Counted from the stretch's first letter, positions 1-14,027 are shown. The stretch: 64,000 nt of DNA from Mactromeris polynyma (GCA_032209605.1 JASFXZ010000037.1:3472001-3536000), one strand, 5' to 3'. Numbers and translations are program-made. Notes: generated by a model not told the origin, from the sequence alone.

Positions 1-2042
1 ATAGATATATAGGTGAAAATATAAGATTAATTTATGATATTATTGATCATTTGAATGAAACCAGCCAGCCAGGTCTACTATTCTTTGCAGACTTTGAAAA
101 AGCATTTGACAGCCTTGACCATGAGTTTCTACTTAAAACATTAGACTATTTTAACTTTGGTAACTCTCTTAAAAAATGGATACATGTATTTTACAATGAT
201 ATGCAAGGATGTATTATAAATAACGGACACATGTCTTCATTTTTTAAAGTAGAAAGAGGGGTGAGACAAGGCTGCCCCCTTTCACCATATCTATTTATTT
301 TATCAATAGAAATTTTATCCATAGCGGTTAGAAATAATCTAGATATTAAAGGTATTATAATTGGAAATCATGAGATTAGAAACTCCATGTTCGCAGATGA
401 CGCCACCTTTGCTATTGATGGTTCCAACTCCAAGTCCTTTAACACCCTTATCACATTAATTGACGAATATAGCAATATATCAGGTCTTAAATTGAATACA
501 AACAAATCAACAGTTTTAAGAGCAGGATCACTGAGAAATACAGATATAATCTACTGTAAAATGAAACCATTTAAATGGACATCAAGTCAGGCATGTACTC
601 TTGGAATAATATTTACGAATGGAAATAACCGATTACAACTTAATTTCGACCAAAAAATGGAAGAATTATATGCTACATTAAATAAATGGAAGAAACACAA
701 TCTCACTCTAATTGGTAAAATAGCAGTCATAAAAACATTTACGCTTCCAAAAATCATATATCCCTTAACTGTATTAGAAACCCCGCCTGAACATTTGTTA
801 AAAGAATTGACAGTGAATTTATATAAATTTATCTGGAATGGAAAGCCAGACAAAATTGCAAGAAATACGCTTAAACTTGATTATAAAGATGATGGTTTAA
901 AGATGATCGATTTAACGGATATGTAAATGGAATAAAGGCAGGCTGGATAAAAAGAATATTTAACATAGAAAACAACGGGTTATGGAAAAAACAATACTTA
1001 AAAGAGTTAAATAAATTTGGAGGAAAACTACTATTGCAATCCAACATATCAGAAAAAGATATAAAAACAAAAGTGCAAAACTCATTTCTGAAAGATATAA
1101 TTATTAGCTGGTCCAGAATAAATTTTTCAAACAAGGTCAATCCGCTTCAGGAAATAATATGGAATAATTCAAACATCAAATTAAATAATGATACTATTTT
1201 TTATAAACAGTGGTTCTTGAAAGGAATTACACAAGTAAAACAATTATATGATCGGAATAACAACCGTTTCTATGATTTTGAATCGTTTTCTATACTATAT
1301 GGTCTTCCAAGTTCAGATTTTTTGAAACATCATTCACTTTTGACGAACATACCAACACAATGGAAAGAATCCATAAAACACACGAATTATAATGAGAAAG
1401 TTGACGAACTGTTAATAGAAACCATTATGAGAATTAAAAAACCAAACAAAATACTGTATAATAAGTTTATTCATAAACAAATAATACCAGCTAATTCGCT
1501 AAACAAATCAGAACTTAAATGGAATGAAGAATTTAATAACCTTGATTGCAAAAACCATATATCTTAATCCCATAAAATGTACAATCGAAACAAAACTCAG
1601 AGAATTTCAATATAAATATTTAAAAAGAATTATCCCTACAAATAGTTATCTGCTTAAATGCAACATTGCACAATCTAGTTTATGCGACCTTTGTAATATG
1701 CATATCGAAACTTTCCAACATTTATTCTGGGACTGTCAAAAAAGTCAATCTTTTTGGACCGATTGTAAACTATTCCTTAATCAGAATAATATGAATATAC
1801 CATTTAACTACGAAACCATATCATTTGGTGTAACAGTTAGTTCCAAAGAAAGCTCGATGGTTAACTTCATAATTCTGATAGCAAAGTATTTTATATTTAA
1901 ATGTAAAATGCAAAAAAGTGTTCCAATATTTCGTCACTTCATACGATTTCTCAAATAACGAAAAGAAGTAGAGAAACAAATCGCATTAATGAAAGATAAA
2001 ATGACTGCGCACAACAGGAAATGGAATCATTTGAACATTTAG
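1..2042 (+). pseudogene. L1-like LINE ORF2, 3' part (reverse transcriptase, decayed)
   Basis: This is the reverse-transcriptase half of a non-LTR retrotransposon, cut by the left window edge (the frame is open from base 3). Visible RT motifs are FADFEKAFDSLDH, GVRQGCPLSPYLF and the catalytic FADD box (about 390-405), followed by the thumb segment ending GLKMIDL. The C-terminus carries a CX2C...H...C knuckle (CDLCNMHIETFQHLFWDC, about 1681-1735), as in L1/Tx1-type elements. The copy is dead: a frameshift near 905-925, a second near 1545-1560, and an in-frame TAA at 1956-1958, after which the same frame stays open to a TAG at 2040-2042. Clade assignment beyond L1-like is inference. Confidence 0.9.
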
Positions 2043-2441
2043 AAGCCCCTTATACAATGTAACAGATATTACACAAACCGGTGTCTATCCTATCTTCATC
2101 CTTTAACTCAAAGCAACTTAAACACATTTATGAAGTTACTAATACTATATTGACCAATCATTTTTCTTCATGTGATATGATTGGTTTATTTTTTTTGTTG
2201 CTCCTAAAATCTATTCTTTCGTCTTATTTCATATCTTCCCTCATCTGTAAAAAATCCTTGAAAAAAAACCTCTCACAAAAAGTGTCATATGTGTGTACCT
2301 TATGTATAGTATAAATATATGTATGTATGCATAAACGATTTGTGTGTGTTATATGAGTAACTATTATATATGTAGGAATGTGTATATATGTTATTGTATT
2401 GTAAAATAAACGGGGTACCCACATAGGTCCTCAAACAAGAA
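2043..2441 (+). mobile_element. Probable 3' untranslated tail of the LINE
   Basis: T-rich and TG-rich non-coding sequence between the LINE stop and the next recognisable repeat. AATAAA occurs near 2405. There is no long poly(A). Where the LINE ends and the neighbouring composite repeat begins is set only by the start of the duplicated segment at about 2442. Confidence 0.45.
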
Positions 2442-2591
2442 TAATATAAAATAATATGCATGTGCAGTTAGAGATTTAAAATGTTTATAGTGTTAATTCT
2501 TATTTATTATTGCCGTATAAATAAAAAAAAATGAAAAGGGCTAGTGCCTACTTCAGACATTTTTTCCCGCGTAAAATCACATATTTACACT
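2442..2591 (+). repeat. Extra copy of segment X (direct duplicate of 3266-3420)
   Basis: About 150 bp that recurs with few differences at 3266-3420 and, in the second composite copy, at 11641-11793. Here it lies ahead of the composite repeat rather than in its middle. Its last bases (TTTACAC) run straight into the element start (TAATGTAAAG). Confidence 0.8.
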
Positions 2592-4250
2592 AATGTAAAG
2601 TCGCCAAACTTAGCGTAAACAAATCGCCAACCAACATTTCTCCATCAGTGCAATCGTATCATATTTTAATGTTTCGTTTAGCAAAAGTCTGACCACAAAT
2701 GTACCGTGTGTTTCAAGTACTTTGAATGACTACATACTATTTAAACAAAGCCGAACGACATATAGTGACTTTGCTCAATTACACGTGTATTCTCTGACAT
2801 ACAGACGTTACACGCGCGTGTTCTTTGCTTTGTTTGGTGTTCGTGTTATTTTTTCTCTAGTTTCGGTCTATTGTTCCAAGATGTTCCCTTGCGTATGTAT
2901 CTTTGGACCTACGCGTTTGCCTTATGTTTTATGGATTGGTGTTTTCATGGAGGTCTATGTGGAGAGGCACTGTCTTATGTAGGTGATGTTCATTGTAGCT
3001 GGCTAACTTCTCAAGCTACTGATTGGATAAACAGTTTGTTATCAAGATAAACACACATAAGATAGCAATCGGTAATATCTGATCCTAGCTGGAGTCTGTC
3101 CAGTGAAAAATCAATCTCATTTCCTTTTAATTTATTTGTAGATGAAATGCTTTGATGATAGAAATGCAACAGTTGCCCAAAGCGTGAGTCATGATATTAA
3201 AATGTTATATACAATATTCCTACTGTTATTCTCAGAAAATGAATTGTCTTTCGTCCTAATGACTTAATAATATAAAATAATATGCATGTGCAGTTAGAGA
3301 TTTAAAATGTTTACAGTGTTAATTCTTATTTGTTATTGCCGCATAAATATAAAAAATGAAAAGGGCTAGTGCCTACTTCAGACATTTTTTTTCCGCGTAA
3401 AATCACATATTTACACCAATGCTTTACAAAATGACATGTTCCCATCTTAATATTGTATGGCAGTGGGTCGAGGGGTTTTGCCATTTACTTGCAGTCGCTT
3501 GTATGTTTGCCATCATTTATTACACCGTTCTGTTTTATTATTACATGATGACAAGGGAGACTACGGGAATAATATAGACTTTATTTTATGAAAAGGCGAC
3601 GACGATGGTCTTTTCATTTCTCTAAAACGGGATGATATGCAGGTAAAAGTACATCATATACGTCATGTGCACATAGCATTGGTACTGTAGATGAGCATTT
3701 GAAATTGTAGAAATATTTTTGTCAGATAAGTTAGAGAGCAGTTCAGAATATTTTATTTATTTTCAGTCAAGTTGCCTGTATAGGAATTCAAGCTACATAT
3801 TACATGGAAATACGATTATGCTGAATGCCTTAATATGTGAAATTAATAATATTATATATCATAGCGACACAATATCAGGATCAAACTGTTTTTGAAAAGA
3901 TACCAATGCACAGCTAATTTGAAATAAAACGACAGTTGCGTAGGGTATTTCTCAGTCAAAACATTATTATTTGACGAATTATCTTTTTTCAGAGTGTTGG
4001 TTCGATTCCCGAACGATACAGTTTTCTTTGACGTTCTGGCTTATCCAGTTATTTGATATACACCTCCTGTCCGTTTGGAAAAATAATGCCAGTTGCGGAA
4101 TACCGTGTTTGTGCTGGTTGGTAACCCAAACGTCTGGTAGGTCAACTGATTACCGTACACAACCAAATCACAGATAAATGCCAGCGAAAAACAACAACGC
4201 ATCTCATATGAGATATCTAGTGGCGCGCTACAGACTGCCAATTGATATAT
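2591..4250 (+). repeat. Composite dispersed repeat, copy A
   Basis: About 1.66 kb that matches 10948-12640 along its length with scattered substitutions and small indels; copy A lacks about 20 bp present at 11084-11103 of copy B. The order is segment Y (2591-3265), segment X (3266-3420) and segment Z (3421-4250). Z holds a SINE-core-like stretch near 4088-4180. Both copies continue into the same 33-34 bp satellite, so core plus tandem tail behave as one unit. No transposase or RT is visible and short ORFs inside are not conserved. A non-autonomous element is likely; its class is unknown. Confidence 0.8.
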
Positions 4251-6885
4251 CGAGAAGTATCGAGGAGTTGGTTTAAGTATGCTAGTGGATATATTGAGCC
4301 GTAAGGTACAGTGGGCTATTGGATATATTGAGTGGTGGATTACATTATGCTAGTGGATATATTGAGTGGTTGATTACAATATGCTAGTAAATATATTGAT
4401 GTTTGTGTGCAGGATGTTGTCGTATACATTGATGGTTAAGTACAATACGCTAGTGGATATATTGATGGTTGAGTACAGTATGCTGTCGGATATATTGATG
4501 GTTGAGTACAGTACGCAAGTGGCTATATTGATGGTTAAGTAAAATACGCTATTGGATATAGTGATGGTTGAGTACAGTATGCTGTCGGATATATTGATGG
4601 CTAAGTACAGTATGCTAGTGGATATATGATGGTTGAGTACAGTATGCTGTCGGATATATTGAGTGGTTGAGTACAGGATGCTGTCGGATATATAGAGTGG
4701 TTGAGTACAGGATGCTGTCGGATATATTGAGTGGTTGAGTACAGTACGCTAGTGGATATATTGAGTGGTTGAGTACAGTATGCTATCGGAGATATTGAGT
4801 GGTTGAGTACAGTACACTAGTGGATATATTGATGGTTAAGTACAATTCGCTTTTGGATATATTGAATGGTTGAGTACAGTATGCTGTCGGATATATTGAG
4901 TGGATGAGTACATAATGGTCGTGTACATATTGAGAAGTGGGGTACAGTATGCTAGTGGATATATTGATTAGTGGGGTACATTATGCTAGTGGATGAATTG
5001 AGTAGTGGGGTTTAGTATGCTAGTGGATATATTGAGTATTCGGGAACAGTATGCTAGTGGATATATTGAGTATTCGGGAACAGTATGCTAGTGGATAAAT
5101 TGAGTGGTTTGGTACAGTATGCTTTCGGATATATTGAGTGGTTGAGTACTAAATGGTCTTGTATATATTGCAAAGTGGGGTACAGCATACTAGTGGATAT
5201 TTGATTAGTAGGGACAGTATGCTAGTGGATAAATTGAGTAGTGGGGTTCAGTATGCTAGTGGATATATTGATTAGTGAGAACAGTATGCTAGTGGATAAT
5301 TGAGTGGTTGAGTACAGTATGCTGTCGGATATATTGAGTTGTTGAGTACATAATGGTACTGTATATATTGAAAAGTGGGGTACAGCATGCTAGTGGATAT
5401 ATTGATGGTTAAGTTCATAACGCTAGTGGATATATTGAGTGGTTGAGTACAGTATGCTGTCAGATATTTTGAGTGGTTGAGTACAGAATGGTCGTGTATA
5501 TATTGAGAACTGGAGTAAAGCATGCTTGTGAGTACAGTATACTATTGGATATATTGAGTATTTGAGTACATAATTGCTAGTGTATATATTGAGAAGTGGG
5601 GTACAGCATGCTAGTGGATATATTGAATAGTGGGAACAGTACGCTAGTGGATATATTGAGTGGTTGAGTACAGTATGCTGTCAGATATTTTGAGTGGTTG
5701 AGTACAGAATGGTCGTGTATATATTGAGAACTGGAGTAAAGCATGCTAGTAGATATATTAATTAGTGGGGTATAGTATGCTTGTGGATAAATTGAGTATT
5801 TGGGAATAGTATGCTAGGGGATATATTTAGTAGTGGGAACAGTATGCTAGTGGATACATTGAGTTGTGAGTACAGTATATTATTGGATATATTGAGTATT
5901 TGAGTACATAATTGAAGTGTATATATTGAGAAGTGGGGTACAGCATGCTAGTGGATATATTGAATAGTGGGAACAGGATGCTAGTGAATATATTGTTTAG
6001 TTGGGTACAATATGCTAGTGGATATATTGAATAGTGCGTACAGTATGCTAGTGAACATATTGAATAGTGGGAACAATATGCTAGTGGATATATTGAATAG
6101 TGGGAACAATATGCTAGTGGATATATTGAATAGTGGGTACAATATGCTAGTGGATATATTAAGTATGGGGGGGGTAAAGTATGCTGAACATAGTGGCAAA
6201 CAGTAGAATAGTGGATATATTGAGTAGAGGGGTATTGTATGCAAGTAGATAGAGTGATAAGTTGGATACAGTTTATTAGTGGATATATTGAGCTGTTGGG
6301 CACAGTGTGCTAGTGGATATATTGAGTGGTTGGGTAAAGTATGATAGTGGATATATTGAATGATGAAGTATAGTAGACTAGTTGGTATATATTGAAATGA
6401 GGGGTATAGTATGCTAGTGGATATATTGAGTGGTGGGGTACAATATTTTTTGGATATATTGAGTGGTGGGGTACACTATGCTTTTGGCTATATTGAGTGG
6501 TGGGGTAAGATATGCTATAGGATATATTGATTGAAATATGATATTGGATATATTGAGTGGTTGGGTACAGTGTGCTAGTGGATATATTGAGTGTAGGGGT
6601 ACAGTGTGCTAGTGGATATATTGAGTGGTGGGGTACAGTTTGCTGGTGGATATATTGAGTGGTGGGGTACAGTGTGCTAGTGAATATATTGAGTGAAGGG
6701 GTACAGTATGCTAGTGGATATATTGAGTGATGGGGTACAGTTTGCTGGTGGATATATTGAGTGGTGGGACACAGTGTGCTAGTGGATATATTGAGTGATG
6801 GAGTACAGTGGGCTTGTGGATATATTGAGTGATGGAGTATAGTGGGCTAGTGGATATATTGAGTGATGGTGTATAGTGGGCTAAG
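4250..6885 (+). repeat. 33-34 bp satellite array, about 2.6 kb
   Basis: Roughly 75-80 diverged units with the core GATATATTGAGTGGTTGAG followed by TACAGTATGCTAGTG. Variants include GAGTGGTGGGG, a TGCTGTCG form and units shortened to about 28 bp. The same satellite follows composite copy B. Apparent reading frames across the array are by-products of the repeat. Confidence 0.95.
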
Positions 6886-9800
6886 GAAGGCTGCACGTCT
6901 TTTTCATCCAACGTTTACGTTCGTGTCTGATAAGTTTATTCAGCTCGGCCATATTTATCTGGCTTTTTCTACATGCGTCATAGTGGTGCGTAATCTGAAG
7001 TTGAAAGTCGCAGCGAACTTTTGTCAACCGGACTGTGTTTTAAAACTGAACGCTATTTATTTCAAATCTGGTACGAATAAATTGTCTGCTGAAGATTAGA
7101 AGTTTTGAATGAAGACAATCGTATCTATGATTGGGCTACATGACTTTAAGGACATCAACTAGCCTTTTAATTACTGACGAATAATTGCAATTGTTTTTAC
7201 TTAAAATGATAATAATGTTATGTTAATCACAGTAAAACAAGATCATATTAATCAGACAAAGTCAACAGAAGTAATACGTTTTATAGTAGTGGTAGTCGAA
7301 AGGATTAAGCACTAAATACTGTTATATTACGCTTGTTTATGTACTAAAAATTGATTCAAAATTGAGAATTTTTTATTATTAATGTTTTGTCGGAATTATC
7401 ATAATATTTTGTTTTTCAAAAGCATCGTTTGTCCAGACGTAGGAAGACAGAACCGACATAATTAAATAATGACTATTAATCGCGATAACAAATCACCATT
7501 TGTATAAACTGTTGATTGTTTGTAATTGCTATGTAGACAATATCTGGCTTATACCATATTTCGGATAGCTTCGAGCAAAAGCCTTTTTAGCACCTGTGTT
7601 TGGCAAAACCATCAGCGTCTCACGTTTGGACAGATGTTGCTCAAACTGTTATTGGCTACAATTCTTGATAAAAATGTGTAACAGCGAATTTCATTGGTCT
7701 GGACTACGTACAAATTGTGTCATTCCTCGGTTAAGTGACTCTTTGCATTGACTGGTCCAATTATTATTTATTATACCTCATATCCTATATAAGCACGTGA
7801 ATAACAAATAAATGGACAAGTGATTGTATCGCAATATCTGAAAGGTTAATGGACAATGACAAATAGTCCTGTGATAGTGCTTTGTTTTCTACCACGCATG
7901 TTGTTCTTGGTCTGAATATGTATTATAAGCTGAAACAAGGAACGAATGCAGAATTAAACTATTGTGTTGTCTTTATTGATGCTGTTAACATGTGATTGGA
8001 CTATAGCTCAACACCTGAACAAATAACACTACAATATCATCGCTTGATTTAATTATCGTCGATCAGTGTCTTTCAAGACATATTTTTTGTTTTCTATTGT
8101 AATTGTTTATGTAATCAGTATGCAGAGGGTGTTGAATGTAATTAAAATCACTTTTTATGTTGCCACCTGAAATTAGTCTATTGGTGACAACGGGGGACGA
8201 GATTCTGACCTGGACAATGTGGAAACCGTGACTGATGACACATTAATAATGCACCAAACTGCCGCGACTATATGCAATATGCTACCAATTCATTAGCCAT
8301 CCTTAGACAAGGTAATCCACCAACAATCACAATGAAAATCTTTTCCCCAACTCACACTCCTAGAAACACTTTGTTTTTAATCGTGTCTTCATTATTCTGA
8401 ATTTTGCTTTAAGAAAAATATCAACCATTTGTATTGTATCGAATATTCAAATTTCGAACCTCATCCATAGGGAAAAGCATTTAACTTTTTTCTAAATTAA
8501 TTACGCAGCAAATAAATACCCGGTTATAATAATCACATACTCCTTTATGCTTTGGGTCTCATATTTGTTATATTAGGTCGACTCTAAAATCACGAATTAC
8601 TTGAAACCTTGGATGTAGCTGTTTTGTTTTCCTGGTAAATACTTTAATTCAATTATTACATACATTATTGACTTGTGTTTCTTATAACCGCCATGACTGT
8701 AATATAGCCATGACACATAATTTCATTTGGAAGAGGCCGGTATCTACTTCTTCGCCTCTTCACCTTGAGCTGATGTTGAAGAAGACAAAGCAATCGAAAA
8801 GCAATATATATCAACCATTGAAATGATTTGTGGAATATTTGCGACTGTTGTGATAGATTGTCTCCGACAATTGGTTCAACAGATTAGATTATGCGATTGT
8901 CATATATCGGATTAATCGTATTACAGTAAACACATGTGTGGAAATTATGGAGATATATAGAATTGTTTGACGGAGGCCCCAATCTCCGAACTATATATAA
9001 ATATTTCCCTAGTGAAAATTAACCTCGATTCTATAAACCAATTACACAACAATACCATGAAATAATATTTGCCAACGGCATGGAAGTATTATAGCATATG
9101 TGAATTTGAGGTAATGGAATGGGTAGCACAAAAGGAATAATATCGTAAGCGTGTTGGCACCAGTATAATACCAACAGCAGTATTACACAAAAAACGTAAA
9201 CAAGAAATGTCTTTAAAAAAAGATAAACGGCGTAGATAGAATGATGTCTTCCGGAATTTTAAATTAAATAATGATTCTGCAACATGTTGAAAAATAAATC
9301 CTTACATCCTTACGTCAGGCCGACCATAAAAATAGCTAAGTGCAATTAATTTATACTTTATTTATATATCTCGTATTCATATGCAAACACTAAAATACTA
9401 GTATCTGAAGTATGATATTATGTGTATGTGCGCACGAATTAATGTAAATGATTATTCAAAACATCACGTTAGATATAATAACACAGGGAACGCCAGATTC
9501 AGAGAACAGCATCCCCATTTGTTATGAAGCATAATAATACAGCTACCGAAGTAAAATGAAGTCCAGATGAAAATGTTATTGTACAGGAATACCTTAAGCA
9601 CAAGAGGACGATTACTAAGGCAAAAGAGAAAAACACTGAATATATGACCGTCTTAAAACGGGCAATAAGAAAACACAAATTGTGGTTTAAACCTGGTTAC
9701 AAGGACCATCAAACTTCTTACTTAGCCTTCAACCACCCCAATGAAACGAACATTATACAGGGTGAATATTAATATATGATGGAAAAACTAAATTTATTTT

Positions 9801-10947
9801 TCTGATTTGTAAATGTATTTATTGGGCAATACTTATTATGCAAGACAAAGAAGAAACTGTTGTCTATGTATACAGTTCTAAGATTTAACGTACAGGTTCT
9901 TGTTATTTTCAAATTTAATTGAAGCGTAGATTCTCATTTACTGTTTAGATTATACAGTTTCGTCAGGATTATTTTAGGTTTAAATTTGGTTAAAGGGTGC
10001 ACCCAGCGTCACAATTATTCTACAAAAACAAAAATATATTAATACGACAGTAAAGTAATATACAGCAAAGTATAGTAATATTTAGAAAAGCAATACTAAA
10101 GGTGAAATGATCCGCAGCAGAGAAGACAACAGACACACATCTAAACAAGACCGAAATGACACGGACAATGAAAACAAACAACACAACATCATCAACGAAC
10201 GAAAAAACATGAATTTTGAAATATATTATCACATATTCTTGAATAAATATAACAGAACATGCAGCTTCTAAACTAGGAGAAACCAGTCATCTATTATACT
10301 TTAGCACATATTTCATGGAACTTTGGTTTTGTCTAAATAAATGACAGCGTTTTTTGTGTAAAGCCATGAAAAACGTTAATTAGCTAGAAGCATGCTGAAA
10401 TCCTATTATGTTGTATTATTACTGGCTCACCAGGGCCAAAAAGTCTGATGGGTTTCTTGCGTTTTCCATTTGAATTTGATGTTCAGTATCCGTGTAATTA
10501 CATGAAACCAAGCTTTATTTAGTACTAATGTAGCTCTTCTTGTGACAATAATGAGATATTTTAATACGAAAAAGGTTCTTAAACAGCCTAATATCAGACA
10601 TGATAGATTTTTCTTTTAAATATTTTTATGCTTGGTTTCAATCATCTTTAGAAAAAAGTCAGCTTTCTGCCGGTTAGGCACACATGTTCCCTGAAACAAT
10701 CACTAGTTGTTTTAATTTGCATCCTTCCGAAAGGATATGGGTGTATATAGCACAATTTTATCAAGAAATTGCATTTAATCAATTCTGTATTGCGTAATTG
10801 CAATATTGCCGCACATTTATATTCCAATTAACGAAATCATTTCACATACTGATCTCATTGGAATATGACCTGGTTCTTTAGAATGCGTAAAACTCAAACA
10901 ATCAATGTATCATATATGCATATAGATGTAAATAAAAGAACACATGT
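6886..10947. other. No gene recognised
   Basis: About 4 kb of AT-rich sequence with no recognisable domain, RNA gene or tandem array. One stretch (about 9550-9772, + strand) is open without a clear start and reads like coding sequence (..VIVQEYLKHKRTITKAK..), but I cannot match it to a family and see no clear splice sites. A TATA-like CTATATAAGCACG near 7792 has no linked gene. Confidence 0.5.
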
Positions 10948-12640
10948 TAATGTAAAGTCGCCAAACTTAGCGTAAACAAATCGCCAACATTTCTCCATCA
11001 GTGCAATCGTATCATATTTTAATGTTTCGTTTAGCACAATTCTGACCACAAATGTACCGTGTGTTTCAAGTACTTCTCGACCAATTGTTGAGGTCTTTGA
11101 ATGACTACATACTATTTAAACAAAGCCGAACGGCATATAGTGACTTTGCTCAATTACACGTGCATTCTCTGACATACAGACGCTACACGCGCGTGTTCTT
11201 TGCTTTGTTTGGTGTTCATGTTATTTTTTCTCTAGTTTCGGTCTATTGTCCCAAGATGTTCCCTTGCGTATGTACCCTTGGACCTACTCGGATGCCTTAT
11301 GTTTTATGGATTGTTGTTTTTATGGAGGTCTATGTGGAGATGCACTGTCTTGTGTAGGTGATGTTCATTGTAGCTGGCGAACTTCTCAAGCTACTGATTG
11401 GATAAACAGTTTGTTATCAAGATAAACACATAAGATAGCAATCGGTAATATCTGATCCTAGCTGGATTCTGTCCAGTGAAAAATCAATCTCATTTCCTTT
11501 TAATTTATTTGTCGATGAAATGCTTTGATGATAGAAATGCAACAGTTGCCCAAAGCGTGAGTCATGATATTAATATCTTATATACAATATTCCTACTGTT
11601 ATTCTCAAAAAATTAATTGTCTTTCGTCCTAATGACTTGATAATATAAAATAATATGCATGTGCAGTTAGAGATTTAAAATGTTTATAGTGTTAATTCTT
11701 ATTTGTTATTGCCGTATAAATATAAAAAATGAAAGGGCTAGTGACTACTTCCGACATTTTTTTTATCCCGCGTAAAATCACATATTTACTTCAATGCTTT
11801 ACAAAATGACATGTTCCCATCTTAATATTGTATGGCAGTGGGTCGAGGGGTTTTGCCATTTACTTGCAGTCGCTTGTATGTTTGCCATCATTTATTACAC
11901 TGTTCTGTTTTATTATTACATGATGACAAAGGAGACTACGGGAATATATAGACTTTATTTTATGAAAAGGCGACGACGATGGTCTTTTCATTTCTCGAAC
12001 ACGGGATGATATGCAGGTAAAAGTACATCATATACGTCATGTGCACATAGCATTGGTACTGTAGATGAGCATTTGAAATTGAAGAAATATTTTTGTCAGA
12101 TAAGTTAGAGAGCAGTTCTGACTATTTTATTTATGTTCAGTCAAGTTGCCTGTATAGGAATTCAAGCTACTTATTACATGGAAAGACGACTATGCTGAAC
12201 GCCTTAATATGTGAAATCGGCTTTCTAATATTATATATCATAGCGACACAATATCAGGATCAAACTGTTTTTGAAAAGATACCAATGCACAGCTAATTTG
12301 AAATAAAACGACAGTTGCGTAGGGTAATGTCAGTCAAAACATTATTATTTGACGAAATATATTTTTTCAGAGTGTTGGTTCGATTCCCGAACGATACATT
12401 TGCCCTTGACATTCTGGCTTATCCAGTTATTTGATATACACCTCCTATCCGTTTCGAAAAATAATGCCAGTTGCGGAATACCATGTTTGTGCTGGTTGGT
12501 AACCCAAACGTCGGGTAGGTCAACTGATTAATGTACACAACCAAATCACAGATAAATGCCAGCGAAAAACAACAACGCATCTCATATGAGATCTCTAGTG
12601 GCGCGCTACAGACTGCTAATTGATATATCGAGAAGTATGG
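10948..12640 (+). repeat. Composite dispersed repeat, copy B
   Basis: Second copy of the 2591-4250 element in the same orientation, in the order Y (10948-11640), X (11641-11793), Z (11794-12640). Unlike copy A it has no additional X segment in front. It is followed by a short stretch of the same satellite, so the tandem tail differs about ten-fold in length between copies. Confidence 0.85.
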
Positions 12641-12880
12641 TATAAAATGACAGTGGATATATTGAGCCGTTAGGTACAGTATGCTAGTGGATATATTGAG
12701 TGGTGGGGTACAGTATGCTAGTGGATATATTGAGTGGTTGGGTACAGTCTTCTAGTTGATATATTGAGTGGTTGGGTACAGTCTTCTAGTTGATATGTTG
12801 AGTGGTTGGGTACAGTCTTCTAGTTGATATATTGAGTGGTGGGGTACAGTATACCAGTGCATACATGGTGGTTCAGTTGA
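12640..12880 (+). repeat. 33-34 bp satellite, short tail of copy B
   Basis: About seven units of the same satellite as 4250-6885, including a local subfamily with CTTCTAGTTGATATATTGAG repeated three times. It ends at a degenerate unit near 12880. Confidence 0.9.
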
Positions 12881-12960
12881 TATATCGATGTTGTGTTTAG
12901 TGCTATTACTTGTAATCTAAGTTAAATTAACGAATCACAATTGTACATGAAACAAATCAG

Positions 12961-13808
12961 TCATTTTCTCATTGCCAGAAATCTCAAGCAAATTGCTGGC
13001 TTATTTATGAAATTGTCTCCCTTGAAAATACGCTCTCGGCGGTATCGATTTGTCAGTCCGCCTCAATTTGTGGCTATAGAAATATAGAGTAATCGTTTTT
13101 TTTTTTGTTATTTAATTCACATTATTTATTCACATATGAGCACAAACTTCAATCTTACCTTTTTAAAATGATATAAATTATTTTATGATTGATTATTATC
13201 TTCATGCTTCCCTGTTTGATTTAAAATTGTTACTATAAAATTGCTCCTTATATCTATAACTGAAAAACACACGAAAAACTGTAATTTTATAAAATATCCC
13301 ATTTTTAGATACATATTAAAAGCATTTATATTTAAAGTACAATATTTATTCACATATGTGTAAAAACTACAAAATATATATTTTTAATGGTGTTTTTAAA
13401 ATTTAAATTAAATGTGATTTTCATGCTTCCCTGTTTGATTTAAATGAAGAATGAAGAAAATATGTGATAATTTAAATTTGAAAAAAATGAGAAATGAATT
13501 TAAAAAAATAAAATAAAGTATTTTAACACACTTTCTTTTTTTTCATTTTGTTATGTGTCCCCTTTGTCTATTGTTTCACACTTGAGTTGCTGTAATTAAC
13601 GAACTGTAGGTGTCGTAAATAATGACTCCATCAACAACTGACAACAACTAAATAGCCATCAAATATCGATCCAGTATTGATTTTTTATCCGTAACGCATT
13701 CCCCTCGATCGTGGCTAAGGGAAACAATTCAATTAGTCTCGCACCTTGGAGAATCAAGGGAGACTACCATGTAAAAATCTTGAAGATTTCTGGCAGTGTA
13801 AAAACACG
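12961..13808. mobile_element. Candidate inverted-repeat element upstream of the lectin
   Basis: The left end (12961-13025: TGCCAGAAATCTCAAG ... GTCTCCCTTGA) reappears inverted at the right end (13755-13808: TCAAGGGAGAC ... TTGAAGATTTCTGGCA). The interior is very AT-rich, without an ORF, and contains an imperfect direct duplication of about 105 bp (13118-13223 and 13339-13443, both ending ATGCTTCCCTGTTTGATTTA). No clear target-site duplication was found. A MITE-like, non-autonomous element is inferred. Confidence 0.5.
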
Positions 13809-14027
13809 ATGATTGAAATCACGAGGTTCTTTCATGTGTAGTTTACATTTGCATAATTGGTGCTTTATTCAGTCCAATTAAAATAATGGTCGTGATATTA
13901 TAGACAACAAATAAAGTGGTGCACTTATTTAACATTTAAGACTTTTAGCGGATCACAATATTTGTTGTTTTGGAAGAGTTGGAAAATTGACAACATTGAA
14001 AGTGATATGATTTGAACTGAGATCGAA

